A DNA stretch of 64,000 nucleotides. Origin: Jannaschia marina. GTDB taxonomy: Bacteria > Pseudomonadota > Alphaproteobacteria > Rhodobacterales > Rhodobacteraceae. The stretch covers positions 1-64,000 of the forward strand of contig NZ_JABVAX010000004.1 of NCBI RefSeq assembly GCF_013404595.1, read 5' to 3'. Position numbers and translations under genes: made by a program. The number at the start of each line of letters is the position of its first letter. The first letter of the stretch is position 1. Positions 11,493 through 21,858 of this stretch are shown in pieces. The notes beneath the pieces are model-generated. The model saw only the letters and a program-made list of their open reading frames with translations. It had not been told where the DNA came from and did no database searches.

Positions 11493-12185
11493 ATGGTACG
11501 CGCGATTCTCTTCGACAAGGACGGCACGCTTACGGACTTCCGCGCCACGTGGGAGGCCTGGATGGCCGGCTTCATCCACGAACTCGCCGATGCCAGCGGC
11601 ACCGCGCCAGCCGAGATCGCCGACGTCTACGGCTTCGACCTCGCCACCAACACGATCCCGCCCCATGCGCCCTTCGTCACCGCTCCGGGCGAGGCGATCA
11701 CCGCTTCGGTCGCTCGCGCGATCGGGTGGACGGCCGGAGGGCTCGACCGCTGGATCGCGCCGCGCGTCCGGCGGGTCGAGCAGGTGCCCGTCGTCGGCGG
11801 GGTCGAGACCCTGGCGCGCCTGTCCGCGGCCGGGCTGACGCTCGGCGTGCTCACCAACGCCGACGTCGCCGAGGCGGAGCGGCACCTGAGCCATATGGGA
11901 GCGCTTCCCCATGTGGCGCGGATCATCGGCTGCGACAGCGGCTTCGGCGCCAAGCCGGATCCCCGCGGTGCGGCCGATTTCGCCGCCGGGATCGGGCTCG
12001 ACCCCGGCGATGTGCTGCTCGTCGGCGATGGCATGACCGACATGGCGGCCGCCAAGGGGGCGGGTCTGAGGTCTATCGGCGTGTTGACCGGCACTCTGGG
12101 TCACGCCGATCTCGCACCCCATGCCGAGGCCGTTCTGCCGGATCTGACGCATCTGCCGGACTATCTCGGTCTCGCGCGCGGCTAG
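11493..12185 (+). CDS. HAD-superfamily hydrolase, phosphoglycolate-phosphatase-like
   Basis: The 230-residue cytoplasmic phosphatase has HAD motif I FDKDGTLTDF with the nucleophile Asp8 and acid/base Asp10. Motif II is around LGVLTNAD, a lysine follows in FGAKPDP, and motif IV is VLLVGDGMTDMAAAKGAG. The alpha-helical cap between motifs I and II fits the Gph/PGP subgroup. The frame is open upstream, but the ATG at 11493 is the one directly preceding motif I. The substrate cannot be read from sequence. Confidence 0.8.
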   Translation: MVRAILFDKDGTLTDFRATWEAWMAGFIHELADASGTAPAEIADVYGFDLATNTIPPHAPFVTAPGEAITASVARAIGWTAGGLDRWIAPRVRRVEQVPVVGGVETLARLSAAGLTLGVLTNADVAEAERHLSHMGALPHVARIIGCDSGFGAKPDPRGAADFAAGIGLDPGDVLLVGDGMTDMAAAKGAGLRSIGVLTGTLGHADLAPHAEAVLPDLTHLPDYLGLARG

Positions 12186-12258
12186 CGCTGGCGCATTTAC
12201 CGCCTGTTCAGACATTTCTGCTTCAACGCGGGGGATAGTGTCCTCCGCGGGGTATCCG

Positions 12259-12855
12259 GTGCACGGAATGATCTGCAAGTCTCTCGAAGGGTTCGTCATC
12301 GACCAGTGCGGCTCCGACGCCTGGGCGGAGGTCCGTCACGACCTCCCGGTGCCGGAGACCGGGTTCGAGGCGCTGCGCAGCTACGACGACGCGCTCTCGC
12401 AGGATGTGTTCGCCCGCGCCTGCGCCGCCACCGACCGCAGCCACGACGCGCTGCTCGAGGATCTGGGTCACTGGATCTGCGTGCACCCCCCGCTCGAGCC
12501 CGTCCGCCGGCTCATGCGGTTCTCGGGCACGGGTTTCGTGGATTTTCTCTACGCGCTCGACGAGGTTCCCAGCCGGATCCGTATCGCGCTGCCGGGGCTC
12601 GAGGTGCCAGACTTCCACCTGCTGCAGCTCGATCCGGGCGTCTTCCGCATCCGCCTGCACTGGCACGTCCCGGGGGGGGGCGCCTTCCTGACCGGAGTAC
12701 TCCGGGCCATGGCGGACGACTACGGCACCCTCGCGCTGATCGAGCGGGCGGATTGCACGCGGGAGGATGGCGGCTGGCACGAGACGCTGCATGTCTCGAT
12801 CTTCGATCAGGCCCATCAGGAGCCGCGGGAATTCCGGCTGGGGGCGAGCGGGTGA
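12259..12855 (+). CDS. H-NOX-like (haem-NO-binding fold) protein lacking the haem-ligating histidine
   Basis: The 198-residue product (GTG start giving M-HGMICKSLEGFV, the usual H-NOX opening) follows the H-NOX fold over its whole length. H-NOX proteins bind haem through a proximal His near residue 102 in an 'LDxLH' context and use a YxSxR motif for the haem propionates. Here the aligned segment reads LYALDEVPSRIRIALPGL, with Pro at residue 104 in the His position. The YxSxR region aligns with LHWHV. Haem binding in the canonical way therefore looks lost. An ATG at 12268 is an alternative start. It overlaps the next gene (GTGA), a GGDEF protein, the usual partner of H-NOX sensors. Confidence 0.75.
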   Translation: MHGMICKSLEGFVIDQCGSDAWAEVRHDLPVPETGFEALRSYDDALSQDVFARACAATDRSHDALLEDLGHWICVHPPLEPVRRLMRFSGTGFVDFLYALDEVPSRIRIALPGLEVPDFHLLQLDPGVFRIRLHWHVPGGGAFLTGVLRAMADDYGTLALIERADCTREDGGWHETLHVSIFDQAHQEPREFRLGASG

Positions 12856-13853
12856 GCGCGGTGGCGATGTCGCCGGTCGAGATCGGACGGCTTCTCCCGA
12901 TGATGCTGGTCTTCGACGGGACGGGTCTGATCGACGCGGTCGGGCCGACGATCGAGAAGATCGCACCCGGGCTCGTCGGCCGGTCCCTCGGCGACGCGGT
13001 GCGCTGCATCCACCCCGCCATCGAGGGCCGTGCGGGGGCTTTCCGGGCAGAGGCGGGGCGACGATTGCGCGTCGAACTGCCGGGGGAGATGCGGGTGGCC
13101 GACGGCGCGGTGCGGACGGTTTTTCGCGGCGTCGTGACGTCGCTGCCGAACGGAGGCGGGCTGCTCGATCTCGCGCTCGGAGCCGATCCGATGCCGGCAC
13201 TCCGGCGGCACGGGCTCACGGCCCGCGACTTCGGGGTGATCGACCCGATCGTCGACTATCTCTATCTGATCGAGGCGCATGGCCTGCTTCTGTCGGAGTT
13301 CGAGCGCCTCAGCCAGCGGCTGGACCAGGCGCGTGCGGCGGCGGAGGCGGCGGCGGTCACCGACAAGCTCACGGGCCTGCACAACCGGCGCGCGATGGAC
13401 GCCTACCTTCTGCGCCTGTCCCGGCAACGCGGCAGATCCTTCGGACTGATGCAGCTCGATCTCGACTACTTCAAATCGGTCAACGACACGCTGGGCCATG
13501 CTGCCGGCGATCGCGTCCTCGAGGAGGTCGCCGTCATCCTGCGCGAGGAGGTGCGGGCGGGCGACATGGTCGCGCGGATGGGGGGCGACGAATTCATGCT
13601 CGTCTTCGAGGATTGCACCGATGCCGACCTGCTTCTCGCCATCGCCGAGCGGATGATCGCACGCCTCGAACGGCCGATCGACTGGGAGGGGCACGATTGC
13701 CGGATTTCGGGCAGCTTCGGCATCACGCTCTCGGACTACTACGATGTCCCCGACCCCGCCCGCCTCCTGTCGGACGTCGATGCGGCACTCTACGAGGCCA
13801 AGCGCAGCGGCCGCGCGCGTGCCACATTGGTGCGGCCCGACAAGGCGGCGTGA
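12852..13853 (+). CDS. Diguanylate cyclase with H-NOX-associated (HNOBA-like) N-terminal domain
   Basis: The 333-residue protein makes c-di-GMP from two GTP. Residues about 5-150 resemble the HNOBA domain found beside H-NOX proteins. A linker helix rich in Ala/Arg follows, then a GGDEF domain with intact GGDEF at 244-248. An RxxD product-inhibition site (RAGD) lies exactly five residues upstream, so the enzyme should be active and feedback-inhibited. The start is a GTG whose bases overlap the stop of the H-NOX-like gene (GTGA), implying translational coupling and a shared pathway. Confidence 0.88.
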   Translation: MSAVAMSPVEIGRLLPMMLVFDGTGLIDAVGPTIEKIAPGLVGRSLGDAVRCIHPAIEGRAGAFRAEAGRRLRVELPGEMRVADGAVRTVFRGVVTSLPNGGGLLDLALGADPMPALRRHGLTARDFGVIDPIVDYLYLIEAHGLLLSEFERLSQRLDQARAAAEAAAVTDKLTGLHNRRAMDAYLLRLSRQRGRSFGLMQLDLDYFKSVNDTLGHAAGDRVLEEVAVILREEVRAGDMVARMGGDEFMLVFEDCTDADLLLAIAERMIARLERPIDWEGHDCRISGSFGITLSDYYDVPDPARLLSDVDAALYEAKRSGRARATLVRPDKAA

Positions 13854-13976
13854 GCGGAGCGGATCCCGGAACTTGTGAGCGGTGTCGCCGCAATGGTCGC
13901 AGGGTCGAGAGCGCCCTGCGCCGGAGCGGAGAACCGTCTGATTTTCTTGAAATTGTCCGAAAAAGAAACGCCAGCG

Positions 13977-14051
13977 TGGCAGCCCGTAGGGGAATCGAAC
14001 CCCTCTTTCCAGGTTGAAAACCTGGCGTCCTAACCGATAGACGAACGGGCC
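13977..14051 (-). tRNA. tRNA-Glu (anticodon TTC)
   Basis: The minus strand folds as a complete cloverleaf. The acceptor GGCCCGT pairs with ACGGGCT. The anticodon stem CCAGG/CCTGG has loop TTTTCAA, giving anticodon TTC. The T arm is GGGG-TTCGATT-CCCC, and the CCA end is encoded (complement 13977-13979). Confidence 0.95.
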
Positions 14052-14184
14052 ACTGCGCTGGCGTGAGCGGTGTTTAGGCGAGGCGTTCTGGGCCCGCAAG
14101 CGGAATCTTGTCGCAAGCGGTGCCGTTTTTCGCTTTCACGAGCCGTAGCCGTTTTCGCGCTGCGGTCGCTCTCTTGCACGGGTC

Positions 14185-14207
14185 ATCGTCGGGCCCGACC
14201 CGACGAT
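14185..14207. repeat. REP-like palindromic intergenic element, copy 2
   Basis: ATCGTCGGG (14185-14193) and CCCGACGAT (14199-14207) form a perfect 9-bp stem with loop CCCGA. It has the same surrounding pattern (GGTCAT before, CTC after) as the copy at 4433-4502. It lies between tRNA-Glu and the 3' end of recJ, with no gene in 14052-14267. Confidence 0.5.
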
Positions 14208-14267
14208 CTCCTGCCGCGGATGCTCACGGCACCTGGCGTCGGGAGACCGAGACAGCCGCGTCCGGCT

Positions 14268-16028
<1,761 letters not shown>

Positions 16029-16079
16029 GGGGTCGGTGTCGCGCGGCGGCGCGCGGGGCGCAAGGCCCCGCCTGCCGGC

Positions 16080-17039
16080 TCAGGTCGGGTTGCGGTAGGT
16101 CATGCGGCGGACGGAGCCCGTCTTGGACCGCATCAGGATCGTCTCGGCCGTCAGATGGCCGACCTCGCGCTTGATGCCGGGCAGGATCGAGCCATCGGTG
16201 ACGCCCGTGGCCGCGAAGATCACGTCGCCGGTCACCATGTCGTCGCGGGTATAGACCCGGTCGAAGTTGGTGATGCCGGCCTTCGTGGCCCGACCCCGCT
16301 CGTCGTCGTCGCGGAAGGTGAGGCGGCCGAACATCTGCCCGCCCATGCACTTGAGAGCGGCCGCGGCCAGCACGCCCTCGGGCGCACCGCCCGAGCCCAT
16401 GTACATGTCGATGCCGGTCTTGGCGGCTTCGGCGCAATGGATGACGCCGGCGACGTCGCCGTCGGTGATGAGGCGGATGGCGCAGCCCGTGGAGCGCAAT
16501 TCCGCGATCAGCTCCTGGTGGCGCGGGCGTTCCAGCACGCAGACGGTGATGTCATCTGTCGAGCATCCCTTGGCCGCAGCGAGCGCGTTCACCCGCTCCG
16601 CCGGGGCCATGTCCATGGTCACGACGCCGGGGCGGAAGCCCGGCCCGATGGCGAGCTTGTCCATGTAGACGTCCGGCGCATGCAGCATGGAGCCCCGCGG
16701 CCCCATGGCGATCACCGTAAGCGCGTTCGGCATGTCCTTGGCCGTCAGCGTCGTCCCTTCGAGCGGATCGAGGGCGATGTCGACCTCGGGGCCTTTGCCG
16801 GTGCCGACTTCCTCGCCGATGTAGAGCATCGGGGCCTCGTCGCGCTCACCCTCGCCGATGACGACCGTGCCGGCGATGTCGAGCTTGTTGAGCTGATCGC
16901 GCATGGCGTTGACCGCGGCCTGGTCGGCGGCCTTCTCGTCGCCGCGCCCGATCAGGCGCGCGGAAGCGAGCGCCGCGGCCTCGGACACGCGGGCGAGGCC
17001 GAGGGAGAGCATGCGGTCGTTGAAATCGGTCTTGGTCAT
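16080..17039 (-). CDS. glpX: Fructose-1,6-bisphosphatase class II
   Basis: GlpX removes the 1-phosphate of fructose-1,6-bisphosphate in gluconeogenesis and, in some relatives, the Calvin cycle. The 319-residue protein has metal- and substrate-binding motifs IGEGERDEAPML (61-72) and DPLEGTTL (91-98), plus a glycine-rich GSGGAPEGVLAAAALK segment. The ATG at complement 17037-17039 gives the normal family length. It is directly upstream of recJ and 75 bp downstream of the aldo-keto reductase gene, so an operon is possible. Confidence 0.95.
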   Translation of the reverse strand: MTKTDFNDRMLSLGLARVSEAAALASARLIGRGDEKAADQAAVNAMRDQLNKLDIAGTVVIGEGERDEAPMLYIGEEVGTGKGPEVDIALDPLEGTTLTAKDMPNALTVIAMGPRGSMLHAPDVYMDKLAIGPGFRPGVVTMDMAPAERVNALAAAKGCSTDDITVCVLERPRHQELIAELRSTGCAIRLITDGDVAGVIHCAEAAKTGIDMYMGSGGAPEGVLAAAALKCMGGQMFGRLTFRDDDERGRATKAGITNFDRVYTRDDMVTGDVIFAATGVTDGSILPGIKREVGHLTAETILMRSKTGSVRRMTYRNPT

Positions 17040-17114
17040 CGAGACGTTCCTTGAATGGGTCGCCGCCCTGTTAGCGGGCGGCGGGGGCGGTGACAAACCC
17101 GGTAGCGCTCACGG

Positions 17115-18170
17115 TCAGACCTCCTCGGAGGAGGCCGCCCAGAGGTTGAGCCCTTTCTCGCCAGTCAGAGCATCGATCCGGGCGAGTTCACCGTCCGTGA
17201 ACTCGAGGTTCGCGGCGGCCCCGGCGCAATCGACCACCTGTTCCGGCTTCGAGGCCCCGATGAGCGCCGTCGTGACGCCCGCCCGCAGAACCCAGGCGAT
17301 CGCCATCTGCGCGAGCGTCTGGCCGCGGGCGGAGGCGATGGCGTCGAGGCCGCGCAGCGCCTCGATCATCTCGGACGTGATGACGCCGGCGTCGAGCGAC
17401 TTGTCCTGCGTCGCGCGGCTGCCCTCGGGGATGCCGTCGAGGTATTTCTTGGTCAGAAGGCCCTGCGCCAGCGGCGTGAAGGCGATCGAGCCGATCCCCT
17501 CCTCGTCGAGCGTGTCGAGCAGCCCGTCGCGCTCCACCCAGCGGTTGAGCATGTTGTAGCTCGGCTGATGGATGAGGCAGGGGGTGCCCATCTCCCGCAG
17601 GATCGCCGCGGCCTCGCGCGTGCGCTGCGTGTTGTAGCTCGAAATGCCGACGTAGAGCGCCCGGCCCGAGCGGACGATATGATCGAGCGCGCCCATCGTC
17701 TCCTCGAGCGGCGTGTCGGGGTCGAAGCGGTGCGAGTAGAAGATGTCGACGTAGTCGAGCCCCATGCGCTTGAGCGACTGGTCGCAGGAGGCGACGAGGT
17801 ACTTGCGGCTCCCCATCTCGCCGTAGGGGCCGGGCCACATGTCGTAGCCCGCCTTGGACGAGATGATGAGCTCGTCGCGGTAGCCGGCGAATTCCTCGCG
17901 CAGGATCTGACCGAAGGCCAGTTCGGCGGATCCGGGCTTGGGCCCGTAGTTGTTCGCCAGGTCGAAATGCGTGATGCCGTGGTCGAAGGCGGTGGTGCAG
18001 ATGTCGCGCTTCACCTGATGGGGCGTGTCGTCGCCGAAGTTGTGCCACAGGCCCAGCGAGACGGCCGGGAGCTTCAGCCCCGAGCGGCCGCAGCGGCGGT
18101 AGGGCATCGTCTCGTAGCGGTCGGAGGCGGCGCGGTAGGGGCCGGTGAAGACTTTGGGTTTGCGGGCCAT
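17115..18170 (-). CDS. Aldo-keto reductase, L-glyceraldehyde 3-phosphate reductase type (YghZ/Gpr-like)
   Basis: The 351-residue NADPH-dependent aldo-keto reductase follows E. coli YghZ closely throughout. Matching segments include LSLGLWHNFGDD, HFDLANNYGPKPGSAE with the catalytic Asp/Tyr, DELIISSKAGYDMWPGPYG with Lys, YVDIFYSHRFD with His, and IHQPSYNMLNRWVE. That enzyme detoxifies L-glyceraldehyde 3-phosphate and other aldehydes; exact specificity here is inferred. It lies between hom and glpX on the same strand. Confidence 0.88.
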   Translation of the reverse strand: MARKPKVFTGPYRAASDRYETMPYRRCGRSGLKLPAVSLGLWHNFGDDTPHQVKRDICTTAFDHGITHFDLANNYGPKPGSAELAFGQILREEFAGYRDELIISSKAGYDMWPGPYGEMGSRKYLVASCDQSLKRMGLDYVDIFYSHRFDPDTPLEETMGALDHIVRSGRALYVGISSYNTQRTREAAAILREMGTPCLIHQPSYNMLNRWVERDGLLDTLDEEGIGSIAFTPLAQGLLTKKYLDGIPEGSRATQDKSLDAGVITSEMIEALRGLDAIASARGQTLAQMAIAWVLRAGVTTALIGASKPEQVVDCAGAAANLEFTDGELARIDALTGEKGLNLWAASSEEV

Positions 18171-18192
18171 GGAGCCTCCGTCGGGTTGGGGA

Positions 18193-19485
18193 TCAGGGCG
18201 TCTGGATCTGCAGCGCGACCGGCTCGCCGTGAACGACCCCCGTCGCCGTCACCTGGTCGAGCGCGCCGGCCATGTCGCTCGGTGCGCAGGGGTGCGTGAC
18301 GATGAGGACGGGCGCGTCGTCGCCCGCGTGGTCGTACTGACGCATCCGGTCGATGGAGATGCCGGCAAGGCCGAGCGCGGTCGCCACCTTGGCCATCGCG
18401 CCCGGCTCGTCGCGCAGGTTCAGCCTGATGTAATGCGCGCAATGCGTCGCCGCGTTGGCCCGGCGGGGTGGGGCAAGCGTGGCGGCGGGCTGGCCGAAGG
18501 GCGGGATGCGCAGGCCCCGCGCGATGTCGGCGACGTCGGCCATCACGGCGCTGGCCGTCGGGCCTTCGCCGGCCCCGGCCCCGCGCATCACGATCTGGCC
18601 CACGGCGTCGCCCTCGAAGACGACCATGTTGGTCCCGCCTTCGAGTTGCCCGAGCGGGCTCTCGGCCGGCACGAGGGTCGGGCGCATGGACTGCTCGACG
18701 CCGGCGGGCGTGCGGCGCGCCTCGCCCAAGAGCTTGATGCGGTAGCCCATGTCGCGCGCGCGGTGGATGTCGTCGATCGAGACGCGCTCGATCCCCTGCA
18801 GCTGCACGCCCTCGAAATCGACCTGCGTGCCGAAGGCGATGGCGGCAAGGAGGGCGAGCTTGTGTCCCGCGTCGATGCCGCCCACGTCGAGCGTCGGGTC
18901 GGCCTCGAGGTAGCCCAGCGCATCGGCCTCCTTGAAGACCTCCGCATAGGGCAGGCCCGAGGCCTCCATGCGCGTCAGGATGTAGTTGCACGTCCCGTTC
19001 ATCACCCCCGAGACGCGGGTGATCGCGTTCCCGGCCAGGCCCTCGGTCAGCGCCTTCACGCAGGGGATGCCCCCCGCGACCGCCGCCTCGAAGCGCAGCG
19101 GCGCGTCGTTGGCCTCGGCCAGTTCGGCCAGCGCCTGACCGTGCAGCGCGAGCATCGCCTTGTTCGCCGTCACGACCGGCTTGCCCGCGGCGAGCGCGGC
19201 TTCGGTCGCGGCCTTCGCCGGGCCGTCGGATCCGCCCATGAGTTCGACGAAGAGATCAACGTCGTTGCGCCGGGCGAGCGCGACCGGGTCGTCCTCCCAG
19301 GCATAGGGGGTAAGGTCGATGCCCCGGTCCTTGCCGCGCGACCGGGCCGAGACCGCCGAGACCTCGATGGCCCGTCCGGTGCGCAGGGCGAGCGTCTCGG
19401 CCTGTGCCGCCACGATCCGCAGGACGCCGACGCCCACAGTGCCGAGACCGGCGATACCGAGGCGCAGGGGGGCGGGGGCTTTCAT
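18193..19485 (-). CDS. hom: Homoserine dehydrogenase
   Basis: The enzyme reduces aspartate semialdehyde to homoserine, the branch point to threonine and methionine. The 430-residue protein has an NAD(P)-binding Rossmann start (LGIAGLGTVGVGVL), the substrate-binding region VMNGTCNYILTRM and EADPTLDVGGIDAGHKLALL, and a C-terminal ACT domain (about 350-430) for threonine feedback. It lies 22 bp upstream of the aldo-keto reductase gene on the minus strand. Confidence 0.96.
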   Translation of the reverse strand: MKAPAPLRLGIAGLGTVGVGVLRIVAAQAETLALRTGRAIEVSAVSARSRGKDRGIDLTPYAWEDDPVALARRNDVDLFVELMGGSDGPAKAATEAALAAGKPVVTANKAMLALHGQALAELAEANDAPLRFEAAVAGGIPCVKALTEGLAGNAITRVSGVMNGTCNYILTRMEASGLPYAEVFKEADALGYLEADPTLDVGGIDAGHKLALLAAIAFGTQVDFEGVQLQGIERVSIDDIHRARDMGYRIKLLGEARRTPAGVEQSMRPTLVPAESPLGQLEGGTNMVVFEGDAVGQIVMRGAGAGEGPTASAVMADVADIARGLRIPPFGQPAATLAPPRRANAATHCAHYIRLNLRDEPGAMAKVATALGLAGISIDRMRQYDHAGDDAPVLIVTHPCAPSDMAGALDQVTATGVVHGEPVALQIQTP

Positions 19486-19552
19486 GGGCGGGCTCCGAAA
19501 TGGGATGGGTCGGGGGACGGGTTAGCCCCTGGCGCAGGGGGGTGCAACGGCG

Positions 19553-19852
19553 TCAGATCTCGACGGCCCGCAGCGCCGCGGCCCGCTCGCGCAGGCGACG
19601 GCCCCGCGCCTCGAGGTCGCCGGTCCCCGGAGCGGGGATGCGCGCGCCCGTGAGCCGCCCTGCGCGTCCCTGCAACTCCAGCTGTGCGGCGGCTGCGCGC
19701 GAGGGGCGGTTGCCCTCGGCCAGGATCGGGTCGAGCGGGACGAGCACGGGAAACCCCTGCGCCCGCGCCTTGGCCGAGACGGCCGCATCGGCGGGCGGCA
19801 GGTTCGGATTGCAGGCGGCCAGGCCACCGAGCAGGAGGAGCGCGCGGATCAT
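19553..19852 (-). CDS. Small putative lipoprotein
   Basis: The 99-residue protein begins with a short signal peptide and a lipobox (LLGGLAAC, Cys14), so it is probably anchored to a membrane by lipid. The mature part is Ala/Arg/Leu-rich with no recognised domain. It lies upstream of hom with a 67-bp gap on the same strand. Function unknown. Confidence 0.65.
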   Translation of the reverse strand: MIRALLLLGGLAACNPNLPPADAAVSAKARAQGFPVLVPLDPILAEGNRPSRAAAAQLELQGRAGRLTGARIPAPGTGDLEARGRRLRERAAALRAVEI

Positions 19853-19921
19853 GGCGCGACCCTAGGCGGCGGCGCGCGGGGCGACAAGCCGGCACGGCGG
19901 TGACGGGAGAGACTTGGAATT

Positions 19922-19933
19922 GAACGGGTGTTC
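19922..19933. promoter_or_regulatory. Candidate autoregulatory operator of the TetR gene
   Basis: GAAC-GGGT-GTTC is a palindrome 14 bases upstream of the tetR-type start codon, overlapping where its promoter and leader would be. TetR-family regulators commonly bind such palindromes upstream of their own gene. No experimental or comparative support is visible here. Confidence 0.3.
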
Positions 19934-19947
19934 GGTTTTAAGGAGGC

Positions 19948-20550
19948 ATGGCCCGACCCAGCGGATCAGACGCCGGCGTGACCGGCCCGCGCGTGCGCGC
20001 GGCGGCGGAGCGCCTCTTCGCGCGCCACGGCTACGCCGCCGTCTCCATGCGCCAGATCGCGGCGGAGGTCGGGATCGGGGCCGGGGCCCTCTATCACTAC
20101 ACGCCCGACAAGCAGACGCTCCTGCGCGACATGATGCGCGAGCACCTCGAGGCCCTTCTGACGGCCTGGCAGGCGGCGGACCCGGGCGGGGACGCGCTTG
20201 CGCGCCTCGATGCCTTCGCGCGCTTTCACATCCGTTTCCACCTCGACCGGCCCGACGCCGTCTTCATCGCCTACATGGAGTTGCGTGCGCTCGAGCCCGC
20301 GGCCTTCGCTGAGATCGAGGCGTTGCGCCGCCGCTACGAGGCCGTGCCCGAGGCGATCCTGCGCGCGGGCGCGGCCGCGGAGGTGATGGAGGTCGCGGAC
20401 GTGAAGCTCGCCGGGATGGCCCTCATCGCCATGCTGACCGGGGTGAACACATGGTACCGCGATGGCGGACGCCTTGACCGGGCGGCGGTCGAGGCGATCT
20501 ACGCGCGGATGGCGATGGGCATGGTCGGGGCGGCGCGCGCCCCGGCCTGA
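19948..20550 (+). CDS. TetR/AcrR-family transcriptional regulator
   Basis: In the 200-residue protein, the N-terminal TetR helix-turn-helix is clear (AAERLFARHGYAAVSMRQIAAEVGIGAGALYHYTPDK, about 17-51). An alpha-helical ligand-binding domain of about 140 residues follows. A strong SD (AAGGAGG, 19940-19946) ends only one base before this ATG, which is unusually tight; a GTG at 19978 is an alternative start. A GAAC-GGGT-GTTC palindrome upstream (19922-19933) could be its own operator. It is convergent with efp, and the ligand is unknown. Confidence 0.9.
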   Translation: MARPSGSDAGVTGPRVRAAAERLFARHGYAAVSMRQIAAEVGIGAGALYHYTPDKQTLLRDMMREHLEALLTAWQAADPGGDALARLDAFARFHIRFHLDRPDAVFIAYMELRALEPAAFAEIEALRRRYEAVPEAILRAGAAAEVMEVADVKLAGMALIAMLTGVNTWYRDGGRLDRAAVEAIYARMAMGMVGAARAPA

Positions 20551-20554
20551 CGGG

Positions 20555-21118
20555 TCACGCGCGTTCGGCGTATTCCATCGTCTCGGTGTTCACGACGATA
20601 TCCTCGTCCTGTCCGACGAAGGGTGGCACCATCACGCGCACGCCGTTGTCGAGCACAGCGGGCTTGAAGCTGTTGGCGGCGGTCTGGCCCTTCACGACCG
20701 GCTCGGTCTCGACGATCTTGCAGGTTACCTTCTGCGGCAGCTGCGCGTTCAGCGCCTCGTCCTCGTAGTACTCGATCTGCACCATCATCCCGTCCTGCAG
20801 GAAGGGGCGGCGATCGCCCAGGATCTCGGCGTCGAGCTCGACCTGATCGTAGGTCGTCGTGTCCATGAAGACGAGGCGGCCGTCGGTCTCGTAGAGGAAC
20901 TGCTGGTCCTTCTGCTCCAGGCGAACACGCTCGACCTTGTCGGCGCTGCGGAACCTCTCGTTGAGCTTCGAGCCGTTGCGCAGGTTGCGCAGCTCCACCT
21001 GGGCGAAGGCCCCACCCTTGCCGGGCTTCACGTGGTCGACCTTCACCGCGCTCCAGAGATGGCCGTCATGCTCCAGCACGTTGCCGGGGCGGATTTCGTT
21101 GCCGTTGATCTTGGGCAT
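20555..21118 (-). CDS. efp: Translation elongation factor P
   Basis: EF-P binds the ribosome between the P and E sites and relieves stalling at polyproline stretches. The 187-residue protein has all three beta-barrel domains. The loop that carries the post-translational modification reads [10 protein letters not shown] with Lys34 at the tip, so lysine (EpmA-type) modification is expected. The start at complement 21116-21118 gives the normal length. Confidence 0.96.
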   Translation of the reverse strand: MPKINGNEIRPGNVLEHDGHLWSAVKVDHVKPGKGGAFAQVELRNLRNGSKLNERFRSADKVERVRLEQKDQQFLYETDGRLVFMDTTTYDQVELDAEILGDRRPFLQDGMMVQIEYYEDEALNAQLPQKVTCKIVETEPVVKGQTAANSFKPAVLDNGVRVMVPPFVGQDEDIVVNTETMEYAERA

Positions 21119-21452
21119 GGCGTTGGCTCTCGGTTCACAAGTCTGTCGCGCGTCCTTATCGCGCGCCTCGGGGGCAGACAAGCGAGCGCGGCTGCCGCAG
21201 ATCGGGAGGGAGAGCAAGAGCCGGCCCTGCGGCGAAATGGGGCAAAACCTTGACGAAACCTTGATCTGCGCGCGGCACCCTCCATATGTTGTAGCTAGCT
21301 GCGGGTTTGAGCGACCAAATCTGGCAAAGTTGACGTAAAGGTATGCGCGTTTTGCAGGAAGGGTATTCCGAAAACGCATACCCCGAATCACGTTGTCGTG
21401 TTAGGTCGACCCATCCGGGGACGTGCAAGAGCAATTGAGTGGAGAGAGCGGA
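21119..21452. other. Divergent leader region between efp and the DUF6280 gene
   Basis: No gene is seen in these 334 bp. A conspicuous inverted repeat pairs GGTATGCGCGTTTT (21340-21353) with AAAACGCATACC (21371-21382), identical except for a two-base insertion in the first arm. It lies 71-113 bp upstream of the DUF6280 start. A TTGACG hexamer occurs at 21329-21334, but no good -10 follows at 17 bp. The promoters of both flanking genes must lie here. Confidence 0.5.
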
Positions 21453-21782
21453 ATGACTGATTTCGTCGATGCAACGGCGTTCAACTTCGAGCAGGGGCAG
21501 CGCGCGCGCAAGCTCTTTGCCGCAGTGGTGCTCGCCGCGCTGGACGATGCCATCTCCGACGACAAGAAATTCGGCAACGGCCCCGAGCAGATCGCCCGCT
21601 GGGCACGGTCGCGCGACGGGCGCGAGGTGCTGTCCTGCGCCGGGATCGACCCGAACGAGCGGGTCGTCGCGGGTCTGATGGAATTCGTGAGCCGGGGCGT
21701 ACGCACCTCCGTCGCGCTGTCGCGCGAAGAGAGCGAGCGTCGCCAGGCCGCCGAACTGGCCGAGGCTGCCGAAGCCGCCTGA
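21453..21782 (+). CDS. DUF6280 family protein
   Basis: The 109-residue cytoplasmic protein matches a short family conserved across Rhodobacterales (TDFVDATAFNFEQGQRARKL, ARSRDGREVLSCAGIDPNER, REESERRQAAE). Its role is unknown. It is helical with no signal peptide or membrane segment. The chosen ATG follows GGAGAGAGCGGA; an upstream ATG at 21423 would add ten unconserved residues. A strong intrinsic terminator follows. Confidence 0.85.
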   Translation: MTDFVDATAFNFEQGQRARKLFAAVVLAALDDAISDDKKFGNGPEQIARWARSRDGREVLSCAGIDPNERVVAGLMEFVSRGVRTSVALSREESERRQAAELAEAAEAA

Positions 21783-21801
21783 TCGTCGGGCCATCGCAGA
21801 G

Positions 21802-21835
21802 AAAGGGCGTCCCTCGGGGCGCTCTTTTCTTTTTT
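21802..21835 (+). terminator. Intrinsic terminator of the DUF6280 gene
   Basis: AAAGGGCGTCC and GGGCGCTCTTT form an 11-bp stem (with two G-T pairs) around a CTCG loop, followed by TCTTTTTT. It lies 19 bp after the stop codon and between convergent genes. Confidence 0.85.
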
Positions 21836-21858
21836 GTCAGTAAGTTATGGGGCGACGT

